A stretch of DNA of 64,000 nucleotides from Xylogone sp. PMI_703 (Eukaryota > Ascomycota > Leotiomycetes), in NCBI GenBank assembly GCA_021399445.1, contig JAJTUQ010000015.1, positions 124,001-188,000 of the forward strand, given 5' to 3'. The position numbers and the translations under genes were made by a program. The first letter of the stretch is position 1. Each line of letters opens with the position of its first letter. Positions 12,227-23,899 of this stretch are shown here, one piece after another. Under the pieces are notes generated by a model. That model was not told where the DNA came from. It was given only the letters and a program-made list of their open reading frames with translations, and ran no database searches.

Positions 12227-14681
12227 AATAGAAGTGGAACAAGTTTAATTGAATTGGATGATGTGATGTATTTAACATCTGCAGGACTATTCTAGATTAT
12301 CCTGGTATGATTCTAACGGAGCCCAATTATTCATTAGGACGGCTGTAATTTATAGAGCGGAAATAAATACTTTACATGGCCAGGACCATGCGATACTAAC
12401 AAGCTAGACTAAAGTTATGAACGGATGACGGCCTTCATGATAGAAACTTAATAAGTGATATTTGCAGACACTCTCTTTTCCCTAAAATAGAGCTAACTCT
12501 CTAGCTTCGGGCACTTATAGGATATCGCTGATGCAAATTATTTCATACGGAGGCTCTGACTGACATTATGTGCTTATACTGTATGATGACACAGTGTATC
12601 GGCGAGTGACACACTTATCCCTTCGCCTGGCAAGCCATGGCCAATTGTGCATACATAATTACTGCACATAACAATTTCGCGTGATCAAATTTGGAAGAAT
12701 CCGGCGGTATTTTGATTGGGCGATACATTCTTATTTAGGCATAGATTAACATAAAAAACATAATGTACAATTGGCTATGGCTTGCCAGGCGAATAAGCGA
12801 CAGAAAAACTTGTATTGCCCGTCGTGGCCTTCTACTAATATTAACTAGCCAACCAGACAGTACGCTTAACTGGAGAGCTGGCTGTTTTGCCTTACTTTTC
12901 TTCCCGACGTCTAAGGCATAAAATTACTCCTACGTCATAAAGATTAACCATTCTTAAAGATACTATTAATTACTATAATCTAGTTAGTAGTTTATGGGTG
13001 GGAACTAATACTAGTATTTAAATAAAACGCCAATTTCAAATAGTTTCTGTGGTATTAGAAAGTTGGGGAATCTGGCGGAAAAAAGTGCTGGGTTGGATGC
13101 ACTGTCTGATTGGCTAGTAAATACTGGTAGTAGTTCAAATAGGCCTGAGCTGGATCTACTCTCAGCGCAGCCACGGTTGACACCACTTATCGATGTCAAC
13201 GCTTCATGCAAGAACGCATTTTATACATCATCCCACTATGCATTGATGCTAAATTAATTACCATCAAAAACTGGTTGCATGTGAATTTTATTAAATGGAT
13301 TTGATTTTATTGAAATTACTCTATTAATGCGTAATGAAGTAAATAATACTGAAAGGTAGTTAGTACCCGGGGTCTAGAAACCACTAAAAAAATTGTGCAC
13401 AGCGTGAGGGAATCGAGGGGATTTAGCTTAGGCCTACACGTAATTCAAATGGGGGTGGGGGAAAGGTATGGCAAAGCTACAAAAGGCGGAAACTCACCTA
13501 GTCTTGTATATCTGTTGGCGAGTCAGCCATGTGATGTAAAAGGGGAAAACGCATGGAGATGTATTGAGCTACTAGCAAAGCTATTCTACAGGAAAAGATA
13601 TGGAGGTGGCGGCCTGTCACCTGATCTAGCCGAGGCTCTCTCAACATGTGAAGGTTAGGGGTCACATGTTAGTTAGTCCTAATTGGGCGGGAGCCGTAGC
13701 CGTAAGCTACTGTCAGGATTTGAGCGTAGCGGAATAGGTTGAGTTGCATATAAATGTATGGGATATTGACTATATTCAGTGATAACTATGATGAATCATC
13801 AACTTCCTTAAATATTGCTCGGTTAGGCTCGTAGTGGCGGTTACGTAAGCACCTCAATTCCTGACAGCTACACCTCCCGCCCACACTCACGCCTACTTTC
13901 GTAACCAATCAACCACAAGCACAGGCAGTATATTCGCATTATTACACGGCCGTACCGCGTGATAAAGAGTGAACCGATAATATCCTTGTACGCATATATT
14001 CTAACAGACATTGGAGTTCGCATAAGTAATACTATTACTGCTATTGCGATAGTATGGCTAGACCCTTGATTGCCTTGTTGGTGCTCTTGTAACTTAAAAT
14101 TGATAGACGGTTATATGCGCAAAGTGAAGGGAGGCTGGGTACTAAGATACCTGATTTCAGCTACTCAAGAGCTGCTAGAGGAAATAAAAAAATAGGTATT
14201 TTAAGATATATAGTTAAGTTAACGACTACCCATTAGTGTACTGTAGTAACTAATTGAACTAGAATGTACAATTTATCTTTCCATATTACATTTCGAATGT
14301 CCTTTATCATCGTCACCATCGGTATCTTCATTAATAATCACAGCTAAAGAAAATTTAAAACTGTTGAATATCCAAATATAGAGACGCGCAAGAACTTATC
14401 GGTAGCCCCTTTTTCATATAATTTGGGGAACATAACTCAAAGCTGACAGATTTCTCGAGTCAGCTTATAAGTATGAATTTGGACCTAGCCGGTGGATCTA
14501 CATTTATCATGAAGGGGTACTAAAAATAGAAAGATTATAATGCTGAATCGTTAGAACTTAGAATTATAAAGACTTACTTTCCTGCAGTTATCGGGGAAGG
14601 GAAGAAAGGAAAACAAGGAGATTTAAAAGAACAAAGTAAGAAGCTACTTTATACATATTTGCGTACCATATATATTCAATA
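12227..14681. other. Gene-poor stretch with one short inverted repeat
   Basis: Apart from the inverted repeat at 12614..12797, I see no supportable gene. The frame ending at 13658 (+) has a protein-like run after an internal ATG near 13450 but no family match. Two overlapping frames on opposite strands at 13011..13257 cannot both be real, and neither is convincing. Confidence 0.45.
12614..12797. repeat. 184-bp inverted-repeat element (small MITE-like)
   Basis: The left arm TTCGCCTGGCAAGCCATGGC (from about 12622) is matched in reverse on the right as GCTATGGCTTGCCAGGCGAA (about 12775..12794), and the arms continue inward through CCAATTGT. Arms of about 35 bases enclose about 110 bases of AT-rich sequence. 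No clear target duplication was found, so an old MITE or a chance-preserved foldback are both possible. There is no coding capacity. Confidence 0.5.
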
Positions 14682-15126
14682 ATGTCTTCCGAACAGAATG
14701 GCTGTGTTGCAGCTTCAGGTGCAACTAGTCAAACAGACACGGATTTCTTACAAGGTCTAGATGGGTTTCTTAAGACACATCAATGTGAACACTTTAATCT
14801 CAAAGAAATACCGCAGGAGCATCACATCAGCGAGTTAGCAAATTTGTATCTGCGCTCGTTAGTTAACGTGAGCTAATTAGACTAGGAGGCTTAGCAAAAT
14901 TGAAGATAATATCGCCATGATTATTGATCTTATTAGATGCCATACGGCTGCTTTGTAAGTTGTAGATTTCATCTTCCATCTCTCTATCTTATTCAAATCT
15001 AGGACAGAAATGATAAGGGAGATGCCGCCGGACAGGTATGAAAGCTTTTGTCAAGGCTACCAAGAGAGTATGCGCCAACTAGAAAATTCGAAGGCCAACG
15101 AGAAACTATGCTCTCCATTTGCATAA
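14682..15126 (+). CDS. Small orphan gene, 118 aa, three exons
   Basis: Model: exons 14682..14845, 14886..14954 and 15003..15126. Introns are 40 bases (GTATCT to ACTAG, with an internal GCTAATTA branch-like site) and 48 bases (GTAAGT to ATCTAG). All phases agree and the total is 119 codons with the stop. The product starts MSSEQNGC and has a Ser/Thr-rich leader. It then reads as a continuous helical domain across both junctions (HISELANL | RLSKIEDNIAMIIDLI...AAL | TEMIREMPPDRYESF...). There is no signal peptide, membrane helix or known motif. The coherent sequence across two introns is the main reason to believe it. Function is unknown. Confidence 0.55.
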
Positions 15127-17148
15127 TTTCTAAGAAGTATCCCAACTCGTGACAGCTGCTTTTACGAGACAGGGGGGAATACGCTGTATAAACAGTTAAG
15201 GGTTGAGCTAAATCCACTTGCCAAGACTGGTACCGGATCCTCACCTAACATTCTCATGTGTAAAACACTAGCAATTAAGATAATTTAGTGCAATAGTTTA
15301 AGTACAATATGCATAAATGTGGTTAGTACGCATAATGATTAACTAAGTGATTATTACTATGATGGGTTTGTCTTGTTACAGGTCTTGGAGCTAGAGCCTC
15401 ATCGATTTCTCATCACCTAGCTCTATCAGCTGTAGCTGACCCAGTACCCATGGTAACGCGTATGTACAAAGGAGGTGACAAATCTCTACCTAAGGGACAT
15501 AGGAAATTCAAGTATGGTCCTTTCCCTCCTTTCTTTGCCTGTGGAATTCTCTGTTGGCTGAATAAACCATAGCGAACCTACACAGTAAGGTTGTCCGATA
15601 TAATACATATTTCGACACCCATATGCTTTCCAACCTTGGCCACTAATAATTCGGGTCCTTTTGACAAAGCTTATAAAATTGCGTTTAAATCGCTTTGAAT
15701 ATTTATCTAGCCAACTTAAATGTAGAGTAGATTTGCCATCGTTACACAAATGAGCTTTATTGATCGTATATCTCTAACAGTGCAATTTAGGACACTGAGG
15801 TGTTTCATAATTTCGGCTAAAGATTCGCTTTTTTAGGCCTTGTCAATGATTTAACATCTCATATATGGGGGAAGGTCTCTTATGAGGAGTAATATTTCCT
15901 TTTTCTCAGCTATACAATATTGTGGATTGGACATTATTGTACGTGGAAAATTGCGCGGAGAATGGTGTAAGGTGCAAAATTCGTGGATGATTTATAGAAC
16001 TCACCTGTGCGTGTAAGCACTGAAAGCAGCTTATAATTATAGTGATATTTAGGTTTGTGCTTTGGGAATTACTGTGATTATAAGGGCGTTCAGGCACCAA
16101 GGTCACCTGTACGTGTAAAGCAGGTAGCATCAAATAGCAAAAGTAAGGCTTTTCGTAATGACCATAGCTACCACAATAAGAATTCCTTCTTTCCTCTTTT
16201 GCCAAACTTTGCTTTTTATTGATTGATTGTACCACAAGCCGTACCTTACGGCCCTAGAAGGAGTTTCTATGCCGGTCGTAGCACCATCAGAGCACAGAGT
16301 CTCACCATCATACACTTTACATGTGTGGTCTAGCCTGTTCACTCGGAAACTGATCTACTCTGTATATAGGGAACCGTGCCGAATATAAAACTAGAAACAG
16401 GTAGCGCTCGTTTTTTGGGAGTGGTAGGGTCGCTAGTCGCTTGACTTAACCTGAAAGTACGAACAGCGTAGGATATGGGGTCTAAGAGGATGGCTTGGGC
16501 GATATGAAAGCTGATGTGACTACCTACAGTAACTATATGCTTACCATGATGCTACACTATTCCTTGGCGCCTTAACGTGTCTACTGGTTTATTACCTTTT
16601 CGAATACAGAGATACAACCACGCGTTAACTAGTACACACCTGTGTACTGTACTTACGTACAATAATTAGAGGTGATAAACATAGCACGGATTTCAAAAGG
16701 TTGCAGCAGACTATCTTGGGATATGCCAGATAGTGCCTATGCAGCCTTCCTTTTTGCCCTTTTTGTCTCGTGCTACGTCAATTCTATAATGGACCATTAA
16801 TTATTTAAAGGCAAAATAGGGGTCTATCTACTACATCTAATCGGGAAGGAGGTGAAGAACTTATACCGATTATCATGTTCTGCCAAATCGACCTCTGCCA
16901 TCCGCCAAAGCAGGGATATGTACCTTGATGAGATCAAACCGACACGAGAGGGAATTAAATATGACTGGGGCATACTAATTGTGGGTACACTACGCTCCCG
17001 CCTACTTACGGCACGTATTCTATACGTGCGTATAAGATGGCGATTTGGTAGTTAGATGGTGATTGTATTGAGTGGGTGCGGGTGGAGGAGTAGTATCCCT
17101 CTTCCTGATTGGGACTAGCGCTAACTACACGTGACCGGATCCCAACAC
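15127..17148. other. Gene-poor stretch upstream of the pogo element
   Basis: Only short frames occur. The minus-strand frame at 15486..15749 is open for 87 codons and protein-like, but it lacks an ATG and a recognisable motif. Nothing else is supportable. Confidence 0.45.
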
Positions 17149-17150
17149 TA

Positions 17151-19033
17151 ACGTAATTCCCTGTCCACCCGACATCCCGGTCCACCCGACACCTCCCCCA
17201 CCAATTATCAATTCTATCAACACCAACAATTCAATTAATTATTTACCTACCACAACACGTTCTAATGCCTCAATCAACTGATCCACATCAAGAAGGAAGG
17301 GTCCTTCTTGCTATAAACGCGTTAAAAACCAAGCAAATCACTACAATATCACATACAACACGCGTTTTTGATGTTCCCAGGACTACATTACACGATCGTT
17401 ATCATGGAAGGGCTCAACAATTTACTACCTATACTAAAGCCTTTAAAATGACACAATTGGAAGAAGATTCACTTGAAAAATGGATACTTTCTATGGCAAA
17501 ACGAGGATTACCTCCTACACCTTCAGATATGCAGTCCATGACCAATATTTTACTTGCTAAACGTAGTGAATCCCCACCCATCTCTCCTGTGGGCAAAAAT
17601 TGGTTCAATTCCTACTTAAAACGCCATCCCAACCTAAAAACAAATTTCATTCGAAAGAAAGATTATAAACGTATCAAATACGAAGATCCGAAAATCATTC
17701 GAGAGTGGTTTGAAAAAGTGGTGAAAATAAAGGCTGAATATGGGATCCTGGAGGAGGACATCTACAACTTCGATGAAACAGGCTTTGCTATGGGTACAAT
17801 TGCTACTACTAAAGTAGTCACATCCTCTGATTGCCTTGGAAAACCTTCACATGCACAACCAGGAAATAGGGACTGGATAACAGCTATTGAAGCTGTAAAT
17901 GCTTCTGGATGGATTCTACCACCTTTGATCATATTCAAGGGCAAGCATATCCTCCAGGGATGGCAAGATAGTTTGCCTGAAGGTTGGCGAATTAAAATGA
18001 GTAAAAATGGATGGACAGACAATGAAATAGGCTTGAATTGGCTCCAGGAAACCTTTGATCCATTCACGAGGTCATGTATTAAGGGCAAATATCGCATGCT
18101 TGTTCTCGATGGCCATGGGAGTCATGTGGCTCCAGAATTCGACAATTATTGCCTCCAGAATGATATTATTACTGTCTGTATGCCTCCTCATTCATCTCAT
18201 ATTTGCCAGCCATTAGATGTGAGCTGTTTTGGGCCATTAAAGCGTGCATATGGTGCTCAGGTTCGAAGCAAAATAGGCTCGGATATCCACCATATTGATA
18301 AGCTTGATTTCCTTGAAATCTATCCAACTGTTCGCCAAAAAGCCTTCAAACCAAACAATATTCGACAAGGCTTTGCAGCTACTGGTTTGGTTCCATATAA
18401 TCCATCTCGTGTTATGGAGAAATTGCCAGATGAAGTGGGTGGAACACCTACCCCCCCTGGGAGTACCCATAGCAATTCAACAGCAAATTGGGTTCCAGAA
18501 ACACCACACAACTCAATCCAATTGCAAAAACAATACAAAAGTATTGATAGAATGCTCAGACAACACAGGAGTCCTTCTACGCCTACTAGAATTGCATTTC
18601 ATCAATTAATAAAAGGATGTGAAATGGCCATGCATAATGCCATATTTTTGGCCCAGGAAGTGGAACAATTGCGAGCTGCCAATGAATCCATTCAAAAAAA
18701 GCTTAAAAAGTCTAGAAAACGAGTGAAACCTGAAGGCAATTCAACAGCTCAATTAGCTCAGGCTGGTGTGGAGGCTGGTACAGAGGTCCATGAACCTGTA
18801 GATGGGGGAAATCCTGTCACACTTTCAGAGCCTTTGGAGGCTCCAAAACGACGTCCACCAAAGTGTTCAGGATGTGGTGTTTTAGGTCATAAAATAACTA
18901 AATGCCCTCAACTAGCTAGTCATTAAATTTATTTGATTGATTGTTGATTTTGGTTGAATTTTTGGTGTTGAATGCTGAAATTGAGGGGGAGGTGTCGGGT
19001 GGACCGGGATGTCGGGTGGACAGGGAATTACGT
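17151..19033 (+). mobile_element. Complete pogo/Fot1-type DNA transposon, 1883 bp
   Basis: The element has perfect 49-bp terminal inverted repeats (17151..17199 and 18985..19033), beginning ACGTAATTCCCTGTCCACCC, and a TA target duplication at 17149-17150 and 19034-19035. Inside each repeat the motif GTCCACCCGACA occurs twice in tandem, a likely double transposase-binding site. It encodes one full-length transposase with all catalytic residues present. Nothing in the ends or the gene looks damaged, so it may be autonomous and could also act on the related short elements at 9484, 49912 and 56568. Confidence 0.95.
17265..18926 (+). CDS. Pogo/Fot1-type transposase, 553 aa, intact
   Basis: This DDE transposase would excise and insert its own element at TA sites in the nucleus. 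Domains in order: a Psq-type helix-turn-helix (about residues 8-55), a CENP-B/Tc5-type helix-turn-helix (about 60-130, with KNWFNSYLKRHPNL), a DDE_1 catalytic domain (about 160-375), a helical segment, and a C-terminal CCHC zinc knuckle (CSGCGVLGHKITKC). The catalytic triad is visible: D170 in YNFDETG, D282 in LVLDGHGSH and D318 in CQPLDVS, a DD35D spacing. Length is normal for the family. ATG 17265 is the first in frame, 66 bases inside the left terminal repeat. No frameshift or stop is present. Confidence 0.95.
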   Translation: MPQSTDPHQEGRVLLAINALKTKQITTISHTTRVFDVPRTTLHDRYHGRAQQFTTYTKAFKMTQLEEDSLEKWILSMAKRGLPPTPSDMQSMTNILLAKRSESPPISPVGKNWFNSYLKRHPNLKTNFIRKKDYKRIKYEDPKIIREWFEKVVKIKAEYGILEEDIYNFDETGFAMGTIATTKVVTSSDCLGKPSHAQPGNRDWITAIEAVNASGWILPPLIIFKGKHILQGWQDSLPEGWRIKMSKNGWTDNEIGLNWLQETFDPFTRSCIKGKYRMLVLDGHGSHVAPEFDNYCLQNDIITVCMPPHSSHICQPLDVSCFGPLKRAYGAQVRSKIGSDIHHIDKLDFLEIYPTVRQKAFKPNNIRQGFAATGLVPYNPSRVMEKLPDEVGGTPTPPGSTHSNSTANWVPETPHNSIQLQKQYKSIDRMLRQHRSPSTPTRIAFHQLIKGCEMAMHNAIFLAQEVEQLRAANESIQKKLKKSRKRVKPEGNSTAQLAQAGVEAGTEVHEPVDGGNPVTLSEPLEAPKRRPPKCSGCGVLGHKITKCPQLASH

Positions 19034-19039
19034 TAATCT

Positions 19040-19229
19040 TTGTCAGAATATGCTCACGTAATTGGGAGATACGGAGGCATTCACACGTGATATAAGCGTT
19101 TCATACTTGCCTGTATATATTCGGTTACCCCACTTGTAGTGGAGTTCATCGATCATAGCAACTATCATAGGTTCTCTCCCATAGTAATTGTATGCGTGCT
19201 TGCCTAACCATTGCGCCATAACCTCTGAC
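19040..19229 (-). repeat. SINE-like repeat, copy C
   Basis: A minus-strand copy of the roughly 190-bp dispersed repeat, and the best preserved at its 5' end. It starts TTGTCAGAGGTTATGGCGCA. The 11 bases TGGCGCAATGG, about 13 in from the start, fit the RNA polymerase III A box fully, and GATCGATGA about 64 bases later fits a B box except at the last base. The 3' end lies 5 bases from the TA bordering the intact pogo element. It also happens to stay open as a 62-codon frame, which I take as chance. Confidence 0.75.
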
Positions 19230-21445
19230 AATCTTCTCTATTCCACAATCAAATTTCGGGCTCCCGGACTACAGATTAAATTAGTGATCCGGAAGTGGTA
19301 AATTTCATTAGTACAATGCAGTCACGTCACAAGAACGTGAAACATAAGACCATAATATACACCCAGGTTTATAAAGGTGCACACCACTTTGCTAGAGCTT
19401 AGTGCAGAGGTAGCAGATTCTTCGATTGTATCTGAACTTTGAGCTAATTTAATCTTACGAAGTCATAACTATTAGCTTATTATCAAGCAAAATCCTGAGA
19501 ATACACGGCAGGCTATTGGTAAAGACAGGAATTGGTTTTGTCATCTCTTATCCTTTCTTGTTATTTTTCTATGAAGGGGCCCTATAACAGCGATAGTTTA
19601 GACCGCAAGTCTATCAATCCACTTCCTATAATATAGTTGAGGATCAGTCCGGGATTAGATCATAACCAGAAATACATGTAAAGTAAGATGGAGCGATAGC
19701 CGGATAGCAGAAATCTTCTCTAAATTACTGACGGCTTTCTCTATGTAGGCTCCGTGGTGTTTTATGATATGTAGTCCTGCGGGACTTGCGGATGGCGAGC
19801 CCATTCCAGAAGGTCTTTCAGGGGCGTTAGAGAGCGCGGCCGTGTCGATCTTATATGGGCTTAAGGATGCCAACAATTAGGATGGTATATGTTTGGTATT
19901 TTAAGATATTTTAGTGAATCTAAATGGTAGCTATGTGACTATGTGGAGAGTGGCTGCGTACAACAGAAGAAAAGGACATGAGGGAATGTTGCCAACAGAG
20001 GAGGGTTTCGATGTCGGAATTAGAATAACAGACTCGGGGGAAGTTTTCACATCTTCATTTTGCACACACCTGTTACCAAACGTTATGATGGTTTTTTATT
20101 AGGTATGAAAGAAGGCTTGGCGACTCTCTAGAGGTACAACACCGTAATTGACATAATGGGCAGAGTTAAGGTGTATGAGTTTACCACATCGGATTGGGCT
20201 GAGTATTGGTTATGACAAATATTAGGTATGCGAAATGGAATCAATCTTTGCGCTTCTTGGAGCTTGCCTAAAATGTGATGTCTCCCACCATATATGTGTC
20301 TGGCATAGTAGCCTTGGTTTCTTTTAGGAGGAGAGGGCGAAAGGGGAATACAGTATTCACAACAAAAATATAATAACAAGCGATTTAGGATTACGTGTTC
20401 TGGAATTAGTTAAGGAGCAGAATTTGGGACAGAGGTCTTAGGAGTATTGGTGATAGGGTTTGAATAGCATGGTTATTTTAAGAACGGAAAAGTGATAGCT
20501 GTAGTTAATTACAAAATCTAATAAGGTGTAAAAAGGACGAGAGTTATATAGACTAAAATACTGGATATGGTGTTTTCAAGTGCTGGTTGCTTAAAATTTT
20601 AGTGTTATTAATATATAATTCCATTATGTTCTTCGCTATTACGAACGCTTGCTGGGCATTCGGAGAATGGTAGACACTGAACTCTGCCGCTGCCGTATCG
20701 TGTTCTTTCTTGAAGTTTACTCCATGAGCAAGACCTACATCACGGATGGCCATCCATAGTGGGTCCCACGCTGCTCCAAAGAAAGCGATCGCAGCTAGGG
20801 GAGAGGGCAGATAGAGTGTACCAGAAACGCGGAAGGAGGAGTCAATGGCAAGTCATAAGAAATATGACTACATAATGTGCCTTAGTGTCATTGTTATTAG
20901 CACTTAAGAGAGATGTTGATTTGAAATTAGGCGGTAGTATAGAGCTTGCGTAGGGATTTTCAATGAGGTACCCGTGCTTCAGCTGCATTAAGAAACTTCT
21001 CAATACTAGCGGTGGGGCAATGTATTCACCATAGCTAGACTATAAGGGAACTACCAAGATTAGTCTCTGAACTCCTTAAACAGAGGTACAAGCTGCTACT
21101 TTTATAGATGTAGAAGCCTGATAACTAGTCCTAGGCGCCATATGCTAGTCACTGCCTAATCAGCTTCGTCTGCTCCGACAGAGGTGATGCTTCTAGGTAG
21201 CAGTACGACGATGGAAGTAACGGAGGATCGAGTGGGAGGGCGCACAAAGTGGATCAGTATCAGAGATCGTGATTCTTGCATATATTTCAATCTTTAATTG
21301 TTCTAAAAGGCGTTAACTCGATAAAAATCTGAGGGAAGAATTAGGGAATGCTAGCAACTATTAAAGTACAATCAGCACTCGGGAAAGCCCGAGGATTTAC
21401 TATAAACCTCGAAGGAGTAAACTGTATATACGAATAATACATGCA
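19230..21445. other. Gene-poor stretch with one exon-like frame
   Basis: Apart from the exon-like open frame at 20553..20852 (minus), listed separately, only short frames without motifs are present. The minus frame at about 20130..20379 is protein-like but has no start codon. Confidence 0.4.
20553..20852 (-). pseudogene. Exon-like fragment of an unknown gene
   Basis: A 99-codon open frame with strongly protein-like sequence: SSFRVSGTLYLPSPLAAIAF, AAWDPLWMAIRDVGLAHGVN and SPNAQQAFVIAKNIMELY. It starts without an ATG just after a stop, as an internal or last exon would; an in-frame ATG occurs at 20753. A further protein-like run lies upstream on the same strand (about 20850-21000), but I could not join the two with splice sites in phase. 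The family is not recognised. It may be the 3' exon of a decayed gene, and it lies 600 bases from the broken monooxygenase on the same strand. Confidence 0.4.
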
Positions 21446-23154
21446 TTAAGGATGAACCTCCTTTCCTTGTGTACTATCAAAAAAATTTGTTGGAAGCTTC
21501 CAGTTCGGATATTCACTCAGCATCATCCCGATCACCTCCTTTGCTACATTATATCCAAAATTATGCTTGATAAAGCCGTCTGGAGATTCTGCATAACGTG
21601 AATCAGACACATTACATTAACGTTCATTACATCCTTTATGGATGAAAATATAGGCCCTAAGACAAATTGAAACTCACTAGGGACATCTTCCACAGCCATG
21701 TACCTCGCAGCGTCCTCTTTGACTTTTTCAGCCTGTTCCTGACCCGCATTGCTGAAGATCTGCATAACACTTGCTCTTTAATGCGGATTCGCTCGAAGGT
21801 CTGTATCCGGTGTTCTAGAGCATCGGTTGCTGCATTAGATAGCACTATTCCTAGAGCTACTGCATCTTCTAGCGCTTGATTTGCGCCTTGGCCCTGGTCT
21901 TTGTGCACGCTGGATTTAGCAGCAGTCTTTTGAGTCAACAAGATATAATCGGACTTACGAGGGAGCATTGGGTGCGCAGCATCTCCTACTACTAATAACT
22001 TTCCTCTGTGCCATGTGTTTATAGGGGGGCGGAAGAGAAGAGGCCATTTTTTTATTTCAGTGGCTTTCCTGATGGATGTTAGGAAGGCCGGGCATTAGTG
22101 GAACTAGGACTGTAGGCACCAACTTTATAATTGATAAAATTGCCGGATGACAGTTAGAGAACGTATCGAGTAATGGATCTGAACTGCTGGGGATTTGCCA
22201 ATCTAAAGACAATAGTTAGGAGAGCAATGCTTCAGTCAAAGTTGGGCTGCATAGTGTACCTTTTACATTAATGATCTCATCGCTGCGCTGGATCAGGGCA
22301 AAATTCTGGACCTCATTGCTAGATTATTTTGCTATGTTAGTTTGTATTTTCTGGTATGTATATCTGGGGTTATATGGTCATACTTCCGGCATGGATACCA
22401 CACAACCTTCTTACTAAAGTCCTCAGGGTCAACGAAAAATTTCATTGATCTGTCGTCCGCTGCAAGATTAGCCGTTAAAGTAAAAGTTCCTGCGTGGAAA
22501 TGAGGAATCGATGCGCTATCTGTCCTGTTGGTATGGGAGGATTAGGGGCCCCGAGGATGGCTTCTACTGCTGCAGAGTGAATACCGTCAGCTGCGATTAT
22601 CAAGTCACCAGCGATTTCTTTGTTATTTAAAATTGTAATCGCCCCCCTTTCCAGAATCTTTTATAGTTATTATCATCAATCATTTCTCAATGCAAGGTTA
22701 GGGGGCTCACATATTTTGTAACGGGCGTCTTCAAATGAACGACCACCGGTGGCCCCTCCCCTCTTTCTTCTGTAGCCAACATCCTCAATTCCCCTTGAAA
22801 ATCTGCCCGATGTACAAAGTAAAATGGGGCGCCGAAATCCTCGGTCGCATTACCGTGCTCCATCACATGAAACTTCTCCAACGTCGTTGTATAAGCTCTC
22901 CAGCTTCTCTTGCCTTTCACCATGCGTGCTCGCACAGGGTCAAACCCCCAAGCGAGTAAAATCCTCGATACATTAGGTGCAATACTGATTACTGCTCCAG
23001 TCTCATTGTCCAAGAATGAGCGTTCATAAATTGTTACATTATGGCCTGCACGGCGGCAGGAAATTGCAGTTGAGAAACCTGCTATTCCGCCGCCTATAAT
23101 AATAATTTTGAGGGGTCTAGGCTCCAACTCTACGGTCGAGGATTGAAGATTCAT
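21446..23154 (-). pseudogene. FAD-dependent monooxygenase (salicylate-hydroxylase-like), seven exons, two disabling indels
   Basis: The family hydroxylates aromatic or similar substrates using FAD and NAD(P)H. Exons: 23154..22711, 22657..22384, 22318..22260, 22202..22124, 22068..21959, 21898..21678 and 21588..21446. All six introns (53, 65, 57, 55, 60 and 89 bases) are GT-AG. Motifs: N-terminal FAD fold IIIIGGGIAGFSTAI with a trailing E in YERS, the DG motif AGDLIIAADGIHS, and the GD motif LLVVGDAAHPML followed by HQGQGANQALEDA. Two lesions break the frame. One is an extra 20 bases at 22473..22492, bounded by ACG repeats. The other is a lost base near 21776, just before MQIFSNAG. Discounting both, the length is 436 residues, normal for the family. 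The two damaged points could instead be assembly errors. Confidence 0.85.
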
Positions 23155-23622
23155 TGTAATTTAAAGATAATTAAACTTGGATAAAATGTTGAGAGGTTGG
23201 CGCTAAGTTATTTGGATGCACTTTTTCCCAATCATAAGTGTTTGTGAGTGCGAAGAGTCATTGATGTTGGCTTCTTTGATATTATTTGGACCCAAATTAT
23301 GCGTCTGGTAACTTGGACTCAAGAGTTTGGCATGTTAGAAAATGGCAATTACAGTGACTCAAGTTGATATATATAAGTCATCTAACGTAGAAGGTCGGCT
23401 TAGCTATAGAGAAAGGGATAGACGAGAAGACTTTACGATACGCGTGCTTTGGTCAATACTCTAGCTCTTGTTTCATAGTATACATCCCTCCCACCAAGCA
23501 CCGGGAAGTGTTTAGGTTCCATTTAGATGTCAGCAATACTAGCCGGTCCAGCATCATTGCTGACGGTTAGCTAGGAGGTTTGATGACAACATTGATTTAA
23601 GCCTGAGTGCCTAAGGTGATAG
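23155..23622. other. Upstream region of the monooxygenase relic
   Basis: AT-rich sequence without open frames. It would contain the promoter of the broken monooxygenase; I see no specific motif I would defend. Confidence 0.4.
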
Positions 23623-23814
23623 TGTCAGAGGTTACGGCGCTGGAATCGGGCAAGCATGCATACAATTATCATGGGACAGAGACTCAGTCAATTGCCAGTA
23701 CAGATGATACTCTCTACAGTGGGGTAAGCCCACAATATAGGGGCAAAGTATGAAACACTTAAGTTACGTGTTATCGGTCCCCATATCCCAATTGCATAAG
23801 CATATCTTGACAGA
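23623..23814 (+). repeat. SINE-like repeat, copy A
   Basis: A plus-strand, full-length copy (192 bases) of the dispersed repeat, beginning GTCAGAGGTTACGGCGC and ending near CATATCTTGACAG. It is close to 90 percent identical by eye to copy B at 49718 over its whole length, sharing ACAGTGGGGTAAGCCCACAA among other blocks. It is the only full-length copy here without a TA-targeting transposon at its 3' end. Confidence 0.8.
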
Positions 23815-23899
23815 TAGTTATTTCCGCGACTCCAGAGTTCCATTCGAACTGGATCGATTCAGATTTTTAGTAAATCCGAATCGGATGCTGAAATCCACT

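Noticed and set aside
19043..19231. 62-aa ORF on the minus strand
   Set aside because: It lies inside SINE-like copy C; the other copies do not keep the frame open.
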